Assembly (NCBI GenBank): GCA_944470555.2
Contig: OX104127.1
Coordinates: 43,451,934-43,515,933, forward strand
Length of the DNA: 64,000 nt
Reading direction: 5' to 3'
DNA from: Heterobilharzia americana
Taxonomy: Eukaryota; Platyhelminthes; Trematoda; Strigeidida; Schistosomatidae
The position numbers were made by a program, and so were the translations under genes. The notes under the pieces were generated by a model, which had not been told where the DNA came from, searched no databases, and saw only the letters and a list, made by a program, of their open reading frames with translations. Position 1 is the first letter of the stretch. The number at the start of each line of letters is the position of its first letter. Of the stretch, positions 23,111 to 36,486 are shown piece after piece.

Positions 23111-25600
23111 TTTGTAAACTGAGTATGACCACAAGGGAGACAGATAGACAGACACGCAAGTCGACTGACAAACACTAATCATGGGTCGAAAAAGATACAT
23201 CCAAACAAAAATAGCATGATGAGCATTGATATTTGTTGGATTTGGGCGTACTACTTATGTTGATAACCCCATCCCCTGAAGAACTAAGTCAAAAGAGGAA
23301 GCAATCATGTTGAACAGAGATTACTATAAAGTATGTCAACAGTCAAATTAATGTAGAGCAGTTTAAACTGTGTGGGTGCTTTCCCATGAAAATGGCTTCC
23401 AATAATTATGAATAACAAACCCTATAAAAAATTGTTCTTACGCTTCAATATCGTAGATACACAGAAGTCTACAGATATTGGCAGGATCATGAAGTTACTG
23501 TTTAAGTACCAGCGATTTGACACCCAATAGTACTACAGTTGCTGATAAAGATTTATCTACTCCACTTGCTGAGTTTCGCAATACTGCCACAAATATGAAG
23601 CATGGTGAATTTATACATCTGTAATAACTCCATCTGCTGACTCAAAATGCTTGTTTTTGGTTGCTGCTAAGAGTAGAACCGATAATCTTTCTGTTCAGTA
23701 GGGAAACATGAAAGTGCATTAAAGCCAACAATATCTTAGCTGAAGTAGAAATGCAAATACCAGTCTTTTAAAACATGACGGTATATCAGATACATAAAAC
23801 TTAAGTAACCAGAAGTAACAGGTGTTTTTAGGATTGTGTCGACTGAATATCTACCTCAGGTCATAGAACACACACGAAAGGTCACACGCTAGTCATGCTT
23901 CTTTTACTGAAAATCAAAAATGAGTATGTTAATTAAGACAGACTGTGGCAGCATCACATGCAGTAAGGCAATAAGAATATGTACTTTCTGTCTTTCTGTT
24001 GGAAGCTGTTCGATTTATGATTAATTTCTCAAAAAGAAATTAACCAATATTAGTGCTTTCGCTATGAAACCACGAAGTAAAGCGATGCAAATAGTCATAT
24101 ATCATATAGACTCACAAACCATGTTGTCCGAAAGCTGACAAATACACAGAAGGGGATCACATCATGCAAAACTTAATATCAACGGATGGAAGTTAGTACC
24201 GTAAATAGCCAAAGCCGCTTCTAAGTGTGAACAGTATTCCACTTCAAGTATGAATTGTGTTGCATTTACTTACTATAACACGACAGACTTAAAGTGGAAT
24301 TACTTGAAGTATATTATTTGCATGACTATAACGTGCAAATATTCGAAGTCAAACCGTAAGTGAGACTTAATTCCACGCATGCAGAAGGCTTGTGAATAGA
24401 GCTCCATAATGAAGGATCATCATATCACAGAACACAACTGGGTGGCTTAGTATACGAGAAATTCCTAAACCACGTTTTGGGATGCTAAAACATAACACTG
24501 TGCAGATTATCAAAGGCAGGCAGCTAAGGGGATTCAGCCCCAGCAAAACAATATTAGGGAACACAAAAACTCAAGTCACAACACATGACACACCTGATAA
24601 GATGTGAGATACACATTACACTGGTGATCCTGAGAATGGAGGATTCATACAACAGATTTTACATGAGGATAGCAAACTGAAAGTATTTGAATTCTGATAC
24701 CTATCATGATTCATGAGGGCAACGTACAACTATGAAGTAAGCAGTATGTTAATTTTGTCAAAATATGAAGAATAAGAAAGCCGAAACTTTTTACTTAACT
24801 TACAGTAGACCAACGATGACGACAATAAACAGACCGTCCCACACAAGAGTGGCCAGTATTGTTGAAATGTCCGCTGGTGACGTACGCATTCAGATTTCAA
24901 CAGTTTGACATTATAACACCGCTACTAATGAATATATGACGAGTTTAGATAGCTTTTGGTTTTCAATGCCTAGGTACAGAAATTACTTAGCATGTGATAA
25001 TATCTAAATATCTAACTGCACTCATAATCACCGATTGTTATGAAAGGAGGACAATTAATCAGATAAAATCTGGTTGACTCGTTGTAGGATAATTTAAGAC
25101 AAAGGGCATCGCGAATACCATGACAAAATGAAGCAAAATTATATCCGCTCATAGCTATCTAGCAGCCAAACTTGTTAATAGGTGGAATATCTGTAACTCG
25201 CACTTACAACGCTAAAATATTTAGGAGTAATTTAACCACAGTTTCAACAGACAACAACAAAAATGCATAGCTTGTACTGATCCGGAATGAACTTCCTTCA
25301 ACTGAAAGCTGATACTTCACGTACCATTCCTAGTCCCAAAACAGCTTCCATTATTTATCCTAGATACTCTGGATGCTTATCACATTCCCGATGTTTCTGA
25401 AGTGTGTTGAACAGCATTTTGTAGGGGTTCCGTGTTGTTTTCTTTTTAATCTACTTGTTTGTGTTGATAAATGAACATAAACATGGGAAACATTACTCGT
25501 AAAGAAGAAACGCAGGATAAAACGAAATACTGGTGTATCCTTTTCGCAATGTTTTGCAAGCTCGAAAATCTACAAACTCTATGTGTTACGAATGTTTTAG
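23110..25600. other. Region upstream of gene A, no recognised feature
   Basis: Sequence is AT-rich with only short chance frames. No exon, RT motif, tRNA-like element or long repeat was recognised. It may hold the promoter or a non-coding first exon of gene A. Confidence 0.5.
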
Positions 25601-27300
25601 AAGTGTTCGAGAGTCTAGTCTGATGAAACAATTATAAGACAGGTGGGTGAAGCTGCAGTGTGCTCGAAAAGTTAAAGTTAGTTTTTCAAGGAAACTCTGG
25701 CCTTTTAGCCCCAGCTACGTCGGTCGAACGGTGAGAGTTTTACTGAAGTTGGCTATTTCAGCTGATTCAGGAACAACAATAAATCGGTTCTGCTAAAAAA
25801 TTGGAATTTTACCCAGTTGTCTCTAGTAGTTTTGTCAAACACTTTTCCTGGTAGGTCGGCTTTGCTGAAGTCAACCATATGTCCGAATGCGGCTATATCC
25901 ATCGGTATTGGGTGATGCGTACACAAATCCCAATTTCTGTTTCATTTATAGGCGAACGTTTAGCAAATAACTTATCTTCACTCCGTAGAACTTTAGGCAC
26001 ATTCCTCTGAAATGAACCGCCCAACATCTCGCGCATTTTGCCTTAGGCTATGATCCATCCTGTCGTTATTAACAATAAATCGGCCAGGAGACGATGGACA
26101 TACTGAACCATTTTATGTTTGATTTGACTATATTTTTCGGGTTTCCAGTAAAATTCTAGTCATTCTACTTGTGACGCTGACCCATGCAGTTAAACGCTTA
26201 GAGAAGCTTTGGTTGTTGAATATTTTGGGATAATATCTGGCAGCTGCATAACGGCGACTGCTTTGCTTTTGTCATTCAGTCTGAAAGTGAAGGTGGACTG
26301 GTAGTAACAGTGAACGAATCCGATGAATTATGGCAGAAACCAGCTACTGGAAGCAGCACACAGAATATCATTAACAAACACTAGCTGCATTTTGAGTCCT
26401 TTATTCCTGACGCCGGCTGACTTGAGGCTGTCAGTGAAGTCTGTCTTCCTCGCGATCGCCAGTCGCTTTCACCAGTGTATTTCTCGTTCACGAAACTTTT
26501 CTCTTCCTGCTGCGAAGAAAAACTATGCATACTCTTCGACAATTCTCAGTTCTCCACGAGCTAAGTCATTATGCCCGGATCGTCTTCCCTAAATTTTACA
26601 AATTTTTGCAGCGCAGTGAAACTCTTCAACAACCGTACCGCTGCCGAAACCCCGTCAGCCAGTCTCATTTTCTCTATCAATAGAGGGCATATTCTCTGCA
26701 AGCGAGTTTTCCCAGGACACGAGAAAACACTTGTTTTGGGACGAATTCCTTCATGCTTACCAAAGCCTCTGTGGTTTTCTCCGTCGTCTATCTTAGGCTG
26801 TTGGGTTTTCACGTTTCCCGCACACTGAAGATACAAGTAAGTTCTACAAAGATAGAACGATTAGTTAAAGCCCTCTCCGTGTGTGGCAACAATAAAAGCA
26901 ACGTATCTCGATTGATGAATTTTGCGGAGATATACCATTTTTGCAGGCAGTATCCGAGTGTTATTCTGCTCAGTGTAGCTGAGAACGTTCGAAAAGAACC
27001 GATTATCACGCCATATATATTTCCCGAGAGTATGAAAGTGTTTGAATATTACTGGTCACTTCGTTATACAACAGCGGTGATCACTTGGTATGGGAAGTAT
27101 CCCAAAACAATGAGTGGCACAGTCGGTAAGAGCAAAATGTACTTCAAATTTGGGTATAACTGAAGCCGGAAGTAGGTGATTATTCAATTAATTTGTGCCG
27201 TCTACAGACAGCATGGGAGACTACAGTTAAATTCTTAGATGGACGGAGGTGAAATTCGGTACGAATGTTCTATGGTGTCATAATAATGATAATAATATAT
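25600..27300 (-). repeat. Decayed, probably transposon-derived sequence
   Basis: GC content is higher than in neighbouring introns, and long minus-strand stretches with few stops occur (for example 26,561-26,836 and about 25,740-26,100). No diagnostic motif was recognised. I infer an old mobile element but cannot name its class. Confidence 0.35.
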
Positions 27301-27739
27301 TTCATGCAGTGTATAGAGATTGCTGAGGTCTGTGATGTTGTAAGCAGGGTCATTTGGACAGGTTATGCCACAGATGCAATTCAACACAGAAACCAATATC
27401 ATGTGACGGCGGATGATACATAAGGCTTCGTCATCAAACCATTCAATGTGCCATCAAGGTCGATACTTCATATGAGGTCAATTTCGGTTACTTCGCCACT
27501 AAGTGAGTGGTTGCATGGACTCGAAGGGCCTGCATGTGTGGATAAAAATAGCACATATTTCGAAATGGTGGCGAATAGTTGTAGCCCAGGTGAATGTTAG
27601 TGCTGATGTCGTTTAGCAAAACAATGGAAGCTTCACGACTAGTGAAATGACTTTAAAAAATGCCATTCAAAAGCCTGACCAATTCAAGTTTACCGTTCGC
27701 AAGCCTAGTTTCATGAAAAAACCGCCTACATCTAAAATA

Positions 27740-28036
27740 AACATGAAAAAGAGGCCAATCACCAACTACTTTCGTAATTGTTGAATGCCGACGGGTGCGA
27801 GACCAAGGAAGAACACCAGAGAGTAGTCGGGTGAAATAGTGCATTTCATTGACGGAAACAAGATACGATTTGTTTTAACCAACTGGCTACAGGATCGAGT
27901 ACGAGCAACACAACGTGGAGCCACAACGTGCTAAATGAAGTGAATGCTTGACCATATGCCTTCAGTTCATGGGGTCCTTTACAAGGATTAAGGTTGGCAT
28001 CGATGTTGAAACTCTTCGAAACCTAGGCTAAAGATC
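27740..28036 (+). repeat. Dispersed repeat, possible solo LTR (copy 1)
   Basis: It shares an ordered set of blocks with 31,310-31,653, 32,375-32,731 and the inverted 33,207-33,570: GCGAGACCAAGGAAGAA, a central block with AACTGGCTA, and a terminal block with AAACCTAGGCTA. This copy is the most diverged and lacks the terminal GTGTGACGCTACA. Confidence 0.55.
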
Positions 28037-28449
28037 TTGAGAAACCTTTCGCAGCTAAATATGTATTGGGATCAACTTCAGTGTACCAGAAAAATGACTG
28101 GAAAATACCCCCGGATCACTCTATTTGACGGTGTTGACAGTTATTTGGATATTTTAACCCTCATTATGGATGCTGTGCCTTTGACCCTAACCGATTTGGT
28201 GTTATTTTGTCACCTGACCATCTTCTTTGACACAATACTCACTGTTTATCCTTTTTTGATTGAGACTTATCATAAATATCTCATGTGATGCCGGACTGCC
28301 GATGTGACGTCGTTTTACTGCGCCTGACCCTTTGTTTCGACTCAATTTAAAGTTATGCTGTGACTAGAATGCTTGTCTTCTAACTGGCCACCGGAAACGT
28401 TTATTTATTGGTCTAATTCTGGTAGACAGAGTTTTTGATCCCTTTTGTG

Positions 28450-31250
28450 GGGAATACTTTTACTAATTCTCAGTAAGTACTATTGCCCGGGAACGTTTGG
28501 ACTGTATGGTTACCCAGCAGCACTCCTGAGGTATTTTTGTAATTTTCATACAAATTATTGTTGTTTTGATAGTACGACAGATTTATTACGAATCTATCAC
28601 TGATTTACTACCAATCATGTTTTGGACAATATAGATCCAATCTTTAACTGTGCGTCACCCACGAAAGTTCGGGAACCATACAGTGGAGCGCAGGAGCTTG
28701 CCTGGGTCTTGTCAGTTTGATACTGCTGGGTCGGTTTCCGCGTTCAGGCCAAAATAACTGGGTTTTGGTCGTTACATCTGGGACTTAAAAAATCAGGCGT
28801 CAGCCGTGACGGTCACTCGCTACTTCAGCTAAAATGATTGAAGGTTTGTTTACCTTGAAGTCAAATATCTACAAAATGTTGCAGTTCAAGAGTGTTTCCA
28901 GTGGTCTTCGCATATTCCATACCACCCCTTAGGGGATTTCCGCCAAACTGAAAGACGTCTGGATGGTCAGGTAGCTTTATTCGAGAAATCGGCGTGCTGT
29001 AATTGACTGCGAAAGTCCTATCAAAGTGTATTATCGTTCATCATTGCTTATCCTTCAGTCCTTTACTTTGTCCCAAGATTCGGCTGCTGAGCTGACTGAG
29101 TGCATCCTTACAATCAGCCCTCATCATTAAGAAATTAAAGAGAGCAACAGTCCTGAATAAATGAGCGCGTCGACCCCTGCGGACAACTGTTCGCTTCGTT
29201 TCCCTGAAATCAGAGCAACACAAACCAACGAAATCATCATACCAAAGGAACTATTACCGAAAGGAGACGAGACAAATAAATTTTGCAAAATCGCTTGGAA
29301 TGACTTTTCACAGCATTATGTTGTCCAGCCTTCCTATCAGATTGCCTAGAGAATTCATGAACATCAGCTAACAGTAAGCCGACAGGACGCGGCCTCCTTG
29401 GTTTCAATGTGGAAATTTTACAGTGAGCAGATGTGAGAGCTCCAAGTGGATTTCCTGCAGCATGACGTTCAAACGAAATGCAAATCAAGAGACATGTGGA
29501 TATGAACCAAACCTACAGTCTACTTAGGAAGAAAACAGTCATCTATCAACCGGAAGCAACTTGGCCGGACAAAGCAGCTATCATGCAGTGTGACAGCAAA
29601 AAGCAGCACAGTTTTACCTCGACGAAGAATATCACAAGACGTGGCTGAGGGATGCTTAAGGTCAAAGATACCAGGGTCCAGTTAAAATTTTCTTCCACAA
29701 CTTACGATTAGACAATATCCAAGACCAATAAAAACACTTTCTAAACGTTAGTGTAATATTCAAATATGCTTCACTTCCTTATGAAGTCAGTGCTGAAGAC
29801 GTCACTAAGCCTAGTGATTAAGCACTCAAGACAAAATATCAAAGCTCAGAGAACGCTGAATCGCCATCATCCTCATTCTGGTATCTACCGGGAAGCGTAC
29901 TTCAGAACGACAATCCACTGGGCAACATAGTTGACAGGTGAGGAGTTCGCCCATGAGGGTAGTCACTGTTGTGTTGGGTCATGCGTTCCTCGGCCGCTTT
30001 GAGATTAAACTGCAGATTGAACTCCTTCGCCCGTTACGGTCGTATCACAACACCATTCATGTCATCACCGCGACTCAGGTGGAAACTATCTGGGCTTAGA
30101 CCGCTGTCTCTAGGCTCTCGATTATATCTCTTGGGTGAGACAGTTCATCGTATGAGGATAGATATTCTTGCATTTTCCTCTATATTCTACGAGACGTTTC
30201 GTGGGGTTTCGTAACACAAGTCATCGCGCCAGAATTATTGGGGTCATTAGTGATGGCTGAACACGCTTCTTTTCCCGTTCTATTGCAGGAGGGAGTTGCT
30301 AAAGCTGCCATAATACTCGAATGTAATTTTTTGGCATCATTCGTTCCGACTACAACCCCAGCTAAGTCATGTAGATAGGAATAAAGGAAGGGAGTGATGG
30401 TTCACTGTGCGGCTTATAGCAGTCTTGCAGCGGCGTTTGATTAGAAAATGCGTCGTCGATCTTGAAGTCTAAAATCAGTGATTGCATTTGGCGAAGCACC
30501 TGCGTTGGCTCACGAACATTCGGATAAAAACCCCTGAAAGCTCCTGCGCTATCTTCTGGTCAGTATATGGAACGTGCTTAACGAGGGCTTCTATCAAATA
30601 GTCACAGGAGTTGAGTGCTGGGTAGTCCGGTACATGCGAAATCTTCCCAACGATATTTTCAGAAGGACCTCAATTACCTTGTTAGACTTATTTTCTCAGG
30701 AGTATTTGCACGACACAGAGTGGACTGTGTTTACAAGTGAGCGAACCGTACGGAAGGTAAATTCATCAGAAAGTAGGCGGCTGCCCCGCAACGGTTGTCT
30801 CTAACAGATAGTTTCCGCGTTCGGCAGTGTCAAAACTAAGAGCCATTGCTAGTGTAGATGCTCAGAAACTATCTTAAAGGTATGTTAATGTATGATCATC
30901 AGGACAAAATTTTCACACAGCTAGAGTATGAAGAAGTCAGCAATAGAAAATAGTAAAACAACACTATGAAGATACAGAAAACAGAAACTATCATAAAAGT
31001 GGGTTATCAAAGCAGCAGTCTCAGGGGCATATCCAAAGGAATGTTTCTTACTTTTGCGCCACTGTTCGATTACAGACCAAATGAAAAAATCGCAGCATGG
31101 TCTCCACTGTTTTCGATTATCAGCTATTCGCTAATCGTTAAAGTAGCCAACTTGCATGATTTATCTTATCCCGTTCAAGGAGTCATGAGGCATCTACAGA
31201 TCCTGATTTGCCACAAATACCTCCTACTCCATAGTGCTTAATTGTGCACT
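28450..31250. other. Unrecognised, probably old retroelement sequence
   Basis: The plus strand has a stop-poor stretch from 29,161 to about 29,640 (a 62-codon frame, then more after single stops), and open frames at 30,574-30,804 and 30,966-31,241. None carries a motif I can name. Position beside three possible solo LTRs suggests a decayed LTR element, but this is inference. Confidence 0.3.
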
Positions 31251-31309
31251 GGGCACGTCACCGCTTCCTTCGACCAGTCTCAGAACAAGAAGACAGGGTA
31301 GTAGCCCCT

Positions 31310-31653
31310 GGGACGGCACAGACAGTTCAGGAATTGTCCTGATGCGAACTTGACAGACTCAGGTGCCGATCACTAATTATTCGAACTCCTTATATACCCA
31401 AGATTTCGAGACCAGGGAAGAATACAATGGCGTAGTCCGATGAAATAGTATATTTGCGAGGTCAGGCCAAGATACCGACGCGTTCCAAATAACTGGCTAG
31501 AGGATAGACCGCGAGCAGGCAAACGTAACATGGCAGCTTACTGCATAGAGAGGATGCTTCATCGGCCTCAGCCCAGCTAAACTATGAGGGTCAGCGTCAG
31601 TGTTGAATCTCGTCAAACCCCGGGCTATTGATTCTGGAGAAGTGTGTGACGCT
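31310..31653 (+). repeat. Dispersed repeat, possible solo LTR (copy 2)
   Basis: It ends GTGTGACGCTACA followed by AATAAT repeats and includes a TATATACCC box near 31,392. A TACA terminus and TATA-like box would suit an LTR, but the opening TG end was not defined. Confidence 0.5.
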
Positions 31654-32374
31654 ACAGTAATAATAATAATATATTTCATACAACATAGGCTGCATGAATA
31701 CAAACCAGTTTACAGGTTCGATCATTTTGGCGATGAAAAATGAGTATTGTGTACAATATTAAGCCATACATTAGATACCGTTATTCATGGCATGTAAGAG
31801 GCATGTTGAGACAGGCTCAGTTCGAAATTAGGGATCATTTGGTTATTGTCTGGATCTTCCAATATCCTTGAAGATGGGCAGGCGGTACAGTCATGACCTT
31901 GGGGTGTGTGCTTTCGTCATAAGGTTTTGGTGGTATGGTGCACACTGGCAGATGCGATTTCTAGGATTCCATTTGAATGCACATCCAACTGAACAAAGTT
32001 ACACTTCAAGATGACCAAGCCCAAACAACAACGATCTCCATAACGCCTCGCCACAGAACTGCTTGCATGTGTTTTCCAATGGAGACGAGCAATCCTTTGA
32101 AAAAAGGGGGATAGAAAGCGCAAAGTGATCCTAAACTATGGGAAGCCAGGTTTTACAGGTGTAAGGCGGGACTGCCCACATTGTCGCATCGTACACCCGA
32201 CCATTACATTAAGGGTGACTCGGGACAGCGTAGAGGATTCTATCTTTCAACTCACAGTTGGAAGTTTTATTCCTCACACTTCTACCAGCACTCGAAAAAC
32301 CAACAGGCACACATAATCTTCAACAAACTCCGGTGACTTATCACAATTAGTGATTGCAAGCAAAAGGTTGTTTC

Positions 32375-32731
32375 AGTCCTGAAGAAGCAGTTAGGAATTG
32401 TCATTGCGCGAGCTTGACAGATGCAGGGACCACTGACTGATTATTCGTGCTTGTAATGCACCCTCTAATACGAGACCAAGGAAGAACTCAATGGGGTGGT
32501 CCGATGTGTTAGTATATTTGCGAAGTCATGCCAAATGCCAGTGCGAGCCGATTTGCTAGCTGGAAGGTCGATTACAAGCAGTGCAAAGTAATACGAAAGC
32601 ATGACAAATGGCGTAGATGCTTGACCGCGTGCCATTAGCTTAGTGAGTCCAGATAAACTATGAAGGTCAGAATCAATGCTGAATCTCGTGGAACCCTAAG
32701 CTATTGACTCTGGCGAAGCGTGTGACGCTAC
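32375..32731 (+). repeat. Dispersed repeat, possible solo LTR (copy 3)
   Basis: It has the same block order as copy 2 and the same GTGTGACGCTACA end. No coding potential. Confidence 0.5.
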
Positions 32732-32779
32732 AAGCACTTTGACTACAGTATGCGAATTTCACAATAAAAAGGGTATTCC

Positions 32780-33020
32780 TTGCTGGATCGATTTCCGGGC
32801 GTAATTTATTGGCCATGTTCATATTAAGGTAACTCCATAACTTTGAGATACGGTATGTACCTTCAGTTTTCTCTCTTGTGTGGTGTGGGTAGTGGAATTC
32901 TCATATATATCTCCAGCCAGGCGCTGAATCATCCTTATTTCAAGTACTTGGTGTTGATTTCATGTTCAGTTATGGACGTCCTACCTCCGCCCAGCAAATC
33001 TTTGTATACCATCACTCTGT
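32780..33020 (+). repeat. Diverged copy of the 315-bp dispersed repeat
   Basis: It matches 40,670-40,850 in the same orientation: a version of the ATTGTCCACATTCAT box, then GGTAACTCCA, then TTGGTGTTGATT. It was not clearly delimited. Confidence 0.5.
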
Positions 33021-33206
33021 TCAATCCGATCCTAAGTGATATACTGCGTAGCTTTAGTGGGGGTGTTCTCTGGATTTCCCATCTCATTATGATATAGTAG
33101 CATTGATTTATTTACGTTTTTGTGCCCAGTCAGTCTTATTGACCCTGATCAACTATTTCTAACTACTAGGCATTCGGTAAGCCAAATTATTTTTCCTAAT
33201 TGGGTT

Positions 33207-33570
33207 GTAGCGTCACACACTTCCCCAAAATCAATAGCCTAGGGTTTGACGACTTTCGACATTGATGCTGACCTTGATGGTTTAACTGGACTCGCTAAGC
33301 TGAAGGCACCCGGTCAAGCATCCTCGCCATTTGGCAAGCTGTCGTGTCACGTTGCATCGCTCGTATTCGACTCTCTAGCCAGTTAGTTGGAACGCATCGG
33401 TATATTGGCATAACCATCCAAATATACTATTCCATCCGACGACTACGCTATCGTGTTTTTCCTTGGTCTCGTATTCGTGGGTATATAACAATTTCGAATA
33501 ATTAGTGATTGGTCTTTGCGTCTGTCAAGTTCGCAACTGGACAAATCCTGAAGGGTCAATGCATGTCTTG
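33207..33570 (-). repeat. Dispersed repeat, possible solo LTR (copy 4, inverted)
   Basis: The minus-strand version of copies 2 and 3 begins on the plus strand TGTAGCGTCACAC. Its TATATACCC box lies near 33,483. Confidence 0.5.
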
Positions 33571-33599
33571 ACCTGACCGACTCGTTTCGAAGCGAGTTC

Positions 33600-34357
33600 T
33601 TTTTTAAGCGCCACTATGATCTCAACCTAACTGAGAATTCTCCACAACGTTTCTTAATTCCGTAACACAGAAATGTTTACGAATTCTCACTTCACACTGT
33701 CAGCTTGATTATGAGTATCATTAGTGTTGAAAATTCCATCATTTTTTCATCATTAACGATAGTAATAGATGATGCTAAGCTCTCTGATACATCTAATAAA
33801 AAACTTACATGGAAATTCAACGTACCATACTGTCCGCATTTTACTCCTATAGACAACCGGTTGGACAAGAAACTAATTATTATTCGCGAGAATGCTTCAG
33901 AGATACATATAAATCATATTTCACGTAAAATTTAGAATTTGTAACCTCAGAGAAGTCAAATCACAAAAGCACGATGAATCTGTTACTCCTCCAAGACTAC
34001 TTATAATTCTTCTATTTGTAGTGCATATTGGCTTATACAACACACATACCGTTGGTTACAACTATTTCATGACATTTCCACAGAACTGGGTTTCCGTCAT
34101 TGTAGCCAACATCAGGCCCACTGCTTGGCCCCGCCGTTTTCTTAGCATCGGTCTGTGTAGGACTGAGAGACACTATCAGCTGTCTCGAAAGGAAAAGTAA
34201 TAAAAATTTAGGCTGGGCCATACACTCTGTGATCCAATGAATATATACGGTGCAACAAAGGGGGTGCCCATGACACTGAAGCTCGGTAAGATGTTGTCAT
34301 AGTATCTAAGTGAAGTCCATAGTTCAAGTGCCATCATAAAGAAAAAGGGCGGCAAAT
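33600..34357. other. No recognised feature
   Basis: Short open frames only (for example 33,705-33,935 plus); nothing with a recognisable domain or repeat partner in the window. Confidence 0.4.
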
Positions 34358-35057
34358 TATCCCGTCTTCACGGAATACTTATACACCATCTCCCAATATG
34401 ATACCTAATTTCATCTCCGTTAGGCGAAAAGGGAATTGAACAACAACATCGAAAACTTGCATTTGACACGCAAACACATACATTTTCTGGATATTGTAAG
34501 GGGCCGAGTGTGCTACTATTGTCTAACGTCTGACTAGTCCCATGTAAATCAGCGTGCACCAGTAACAAAACACCCTATATCTTACCCACATGTAAGCACT
34601 AGTAACAAAAACAAGTAAGAAAATACGTCAGATAGAAACAAAAAGCTCAGACGATCGGGTTATTTATTATTTTAAAGTAAAAACGTTATTTTCCACGGAG
34701 ACCCTTTACTCCGTTGGCGCAATCAATGAGTCTTAATAGATCCGCGATTTGAGAGAATGCGTTCACTTGGTGTATGCGTTAGGTCCAGTATCCGTTGCTA
34801 GCAACTTAGTTGACAACGACGCGAATTTAATAGACCGAAACATGAATGTTTGCGAAAGATGTATTTCTGAGTCACTTTGATCGGCAAACCGAAAACCGAA
34901 AGAGGTGCGAAGTGTATAAGGTTTGGAGAAGGTGCGCGGAATGTTCTCAGACATTCCGGATGCAGATAGACATCTCGAAAACGTACCATACCTGACAGCT
35001 GAATGATATGTTCAAGGGAAGAAACTGAACATGCCACAACCTTAAGGTGACCACTCT
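34358..35057 (+). repeat. Large inverted duplication, left arm, outer block
   Basis: It is the reverse complement of 53,282-53,980 (700 versus 699 bp) at high identity. Coding-like frames in it (for example one starting MSENIPRTFSKPYTLRTSF on the minus strand) are shared by both copies but resemble no family I know. Confidence 0.9.
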
Positions 35058-35488
35058 GTAGTGCACCTTCCTGGCACTAAAATATAACCGAGGCTAAAAT
35101 AAATAGTCTAAATTAAATTAACTAGATAAATCTCTAGCTTGCCTCCGGATGCTTAGGGTGTTTTAAGTTTTGTTTTAACGAGCATGCATCCGAGCAGGCT
35201 TGGACGCCATTTTGCGCTCCATTGTGCTGATTACCACGCACGTACTCCGAGTCCCTAGTTCAGCCTTACAAGCCAGATAAGTTGATTAAACTTTTCCCCC
35301 ATTCACTATTATTACATTTTAATTAAATACATAGCTCCTTTAAATACATTGCGTATCAGTTCTTTTGATTTGTGTTTTGTTATCAGTACTTACACGTTAG
35401 GTAAAGTACTGGTTAAGCAGGTACTAGAGCACATCAAATTAAGTAGGGTTGATCAAACGTTACGGAATTGTAACACGTCATCCCTACA
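35057..35488 (+). repeat. 5' LTR of the Gypsy element
   Basis: It begins TGTAGTGCACC directly after arm sequence and ends CCCTACA, giving TGTA...TACA inverted ends and a length of 432 bp. An AATAAA lies near 35,099. The start coincides with the point where homology to the right arm stops. A second copy was not found downstream. Confidence 0.7.
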
Positions 35489-35492
35489 AAAT

Positions 35493-35505
35493 TGGTGAGC
35501 CCGAG
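35493..35505 (+). promoter_or_regulatory. Primer-binding site
   Basis: TGGTGAGCCCGAG follows the LTR end by four bases. It begins with the obligatory TGG and resembles the complement of a tRNA 3' end; CsRn1-type elements are reported to use tRNA-Trp, with which this agrees at most positions. Confidence 0.6.
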
Positions 35506-35673
35506 TATCACTTCTTACTTTGTCTAGTACCTTTGTTCTCTTGCGTTGATTTGTCTGGCCTATTTTTTTTTGGCACGGTCTAGCGTTTTTTTTTATTATT
35601 GCACTCCTCATTGGTTATTTTTGCATTGTAATTTTTTTATTATCACTATCGTGCCTCTTTAATTCCCTGATCA

Positions 35674-36486
35674 ATGGCGGATAACGACTCGACTGCGCAG
35701 ATGGCCGTAACCCTCCAGCTTCCCACCTTCTGGGCCCACAGACCATCTGCATGGTTCTCCCATGTGGAAGCTCAGTTTGCCTTGAGACACATTCAATCAC
35801 AAGAAACTAAGTCCAACTTAGTCATCGTCAGCTTACCGGAAAATGTGATCGAAGACGTCTCAGATGTGCTAGATGACCCAGCACCGAATCTTTACGATCG
35901 CCTCAAAACCGCCCTCATCAAACGTGTTGCACTTACTGACCAGCAGAAAGTGCAAGAACTTTTCAGGGATGTGCATCTGGGTGATCGCAAGCCGACGCAA
36001 CTGCTTCGTCAGATGAAGCAGCTGATTGCTGACTTCAACATTGATGAAGCATTTCTCAAGCAACTGTGGTTACAGAGGTTACCACAGTCGGTTCAAGGGA
36101 TCCTCGCACCCTTCCATAAGTGTCCCTTAATAGAGTTGGCGGAAGCGGCTGACAGAGCTGTGGATGCTACGAAACCCAACACTAGTATCTCAGCTGCACT
36201 GTCTACTCCCTGTGCTGGTGAGCCAACAAGTTTCGATGTTATAGCTCACATCTCGAAATTGTATGAGGAGTTGTGCAGCATCAGGAACGAAATGCGGTCT
36301 GGTAGTTCTTCCAAAGGTCGCACGTCTCGCTCGCGCAACAGGTCTGCCTCCCGTACCGGTAGCAGACGTTCCAAATCGCGACAATCCCAACCCAGGTTGT
36401 GCTGGTACCATAAACGTTATGGTGCCAATGCCAAAAGGTGCACTCGACCTTGCACCTTCGAGGCTAACCAGGCGGGAAACGTGTGA
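35674..36486 (+). pseudogene. gag of the Gypsy element
   Basis: A 270-codon open frame from ATG. Residues 1-170 form a retrotransposon capsid-like region (PTFWAHRPSAWFSHVEAQF near the start, then YDRLKTALIKR). An Arg/Ser-rich region follows, then a C-X2-H-X9-C-X3-C cluster (CWYHKRYGANAKRCTRPC) near the end, the unusual CHCC-type motif described for CsRn1 relatives. The frame is intact although the element as a whole is not. The stop overlaps the pol frame, which is shifted by -1. The start is the first ATG after the leader. Confidence 0.85.

Noticed and set aside
26561..27163. Overlapping frames of 85-136 codons as a gene
   Set aside because: Both strands are similarly open, there is no recognisable domain, and the region has the look of decayed mobile DNA.
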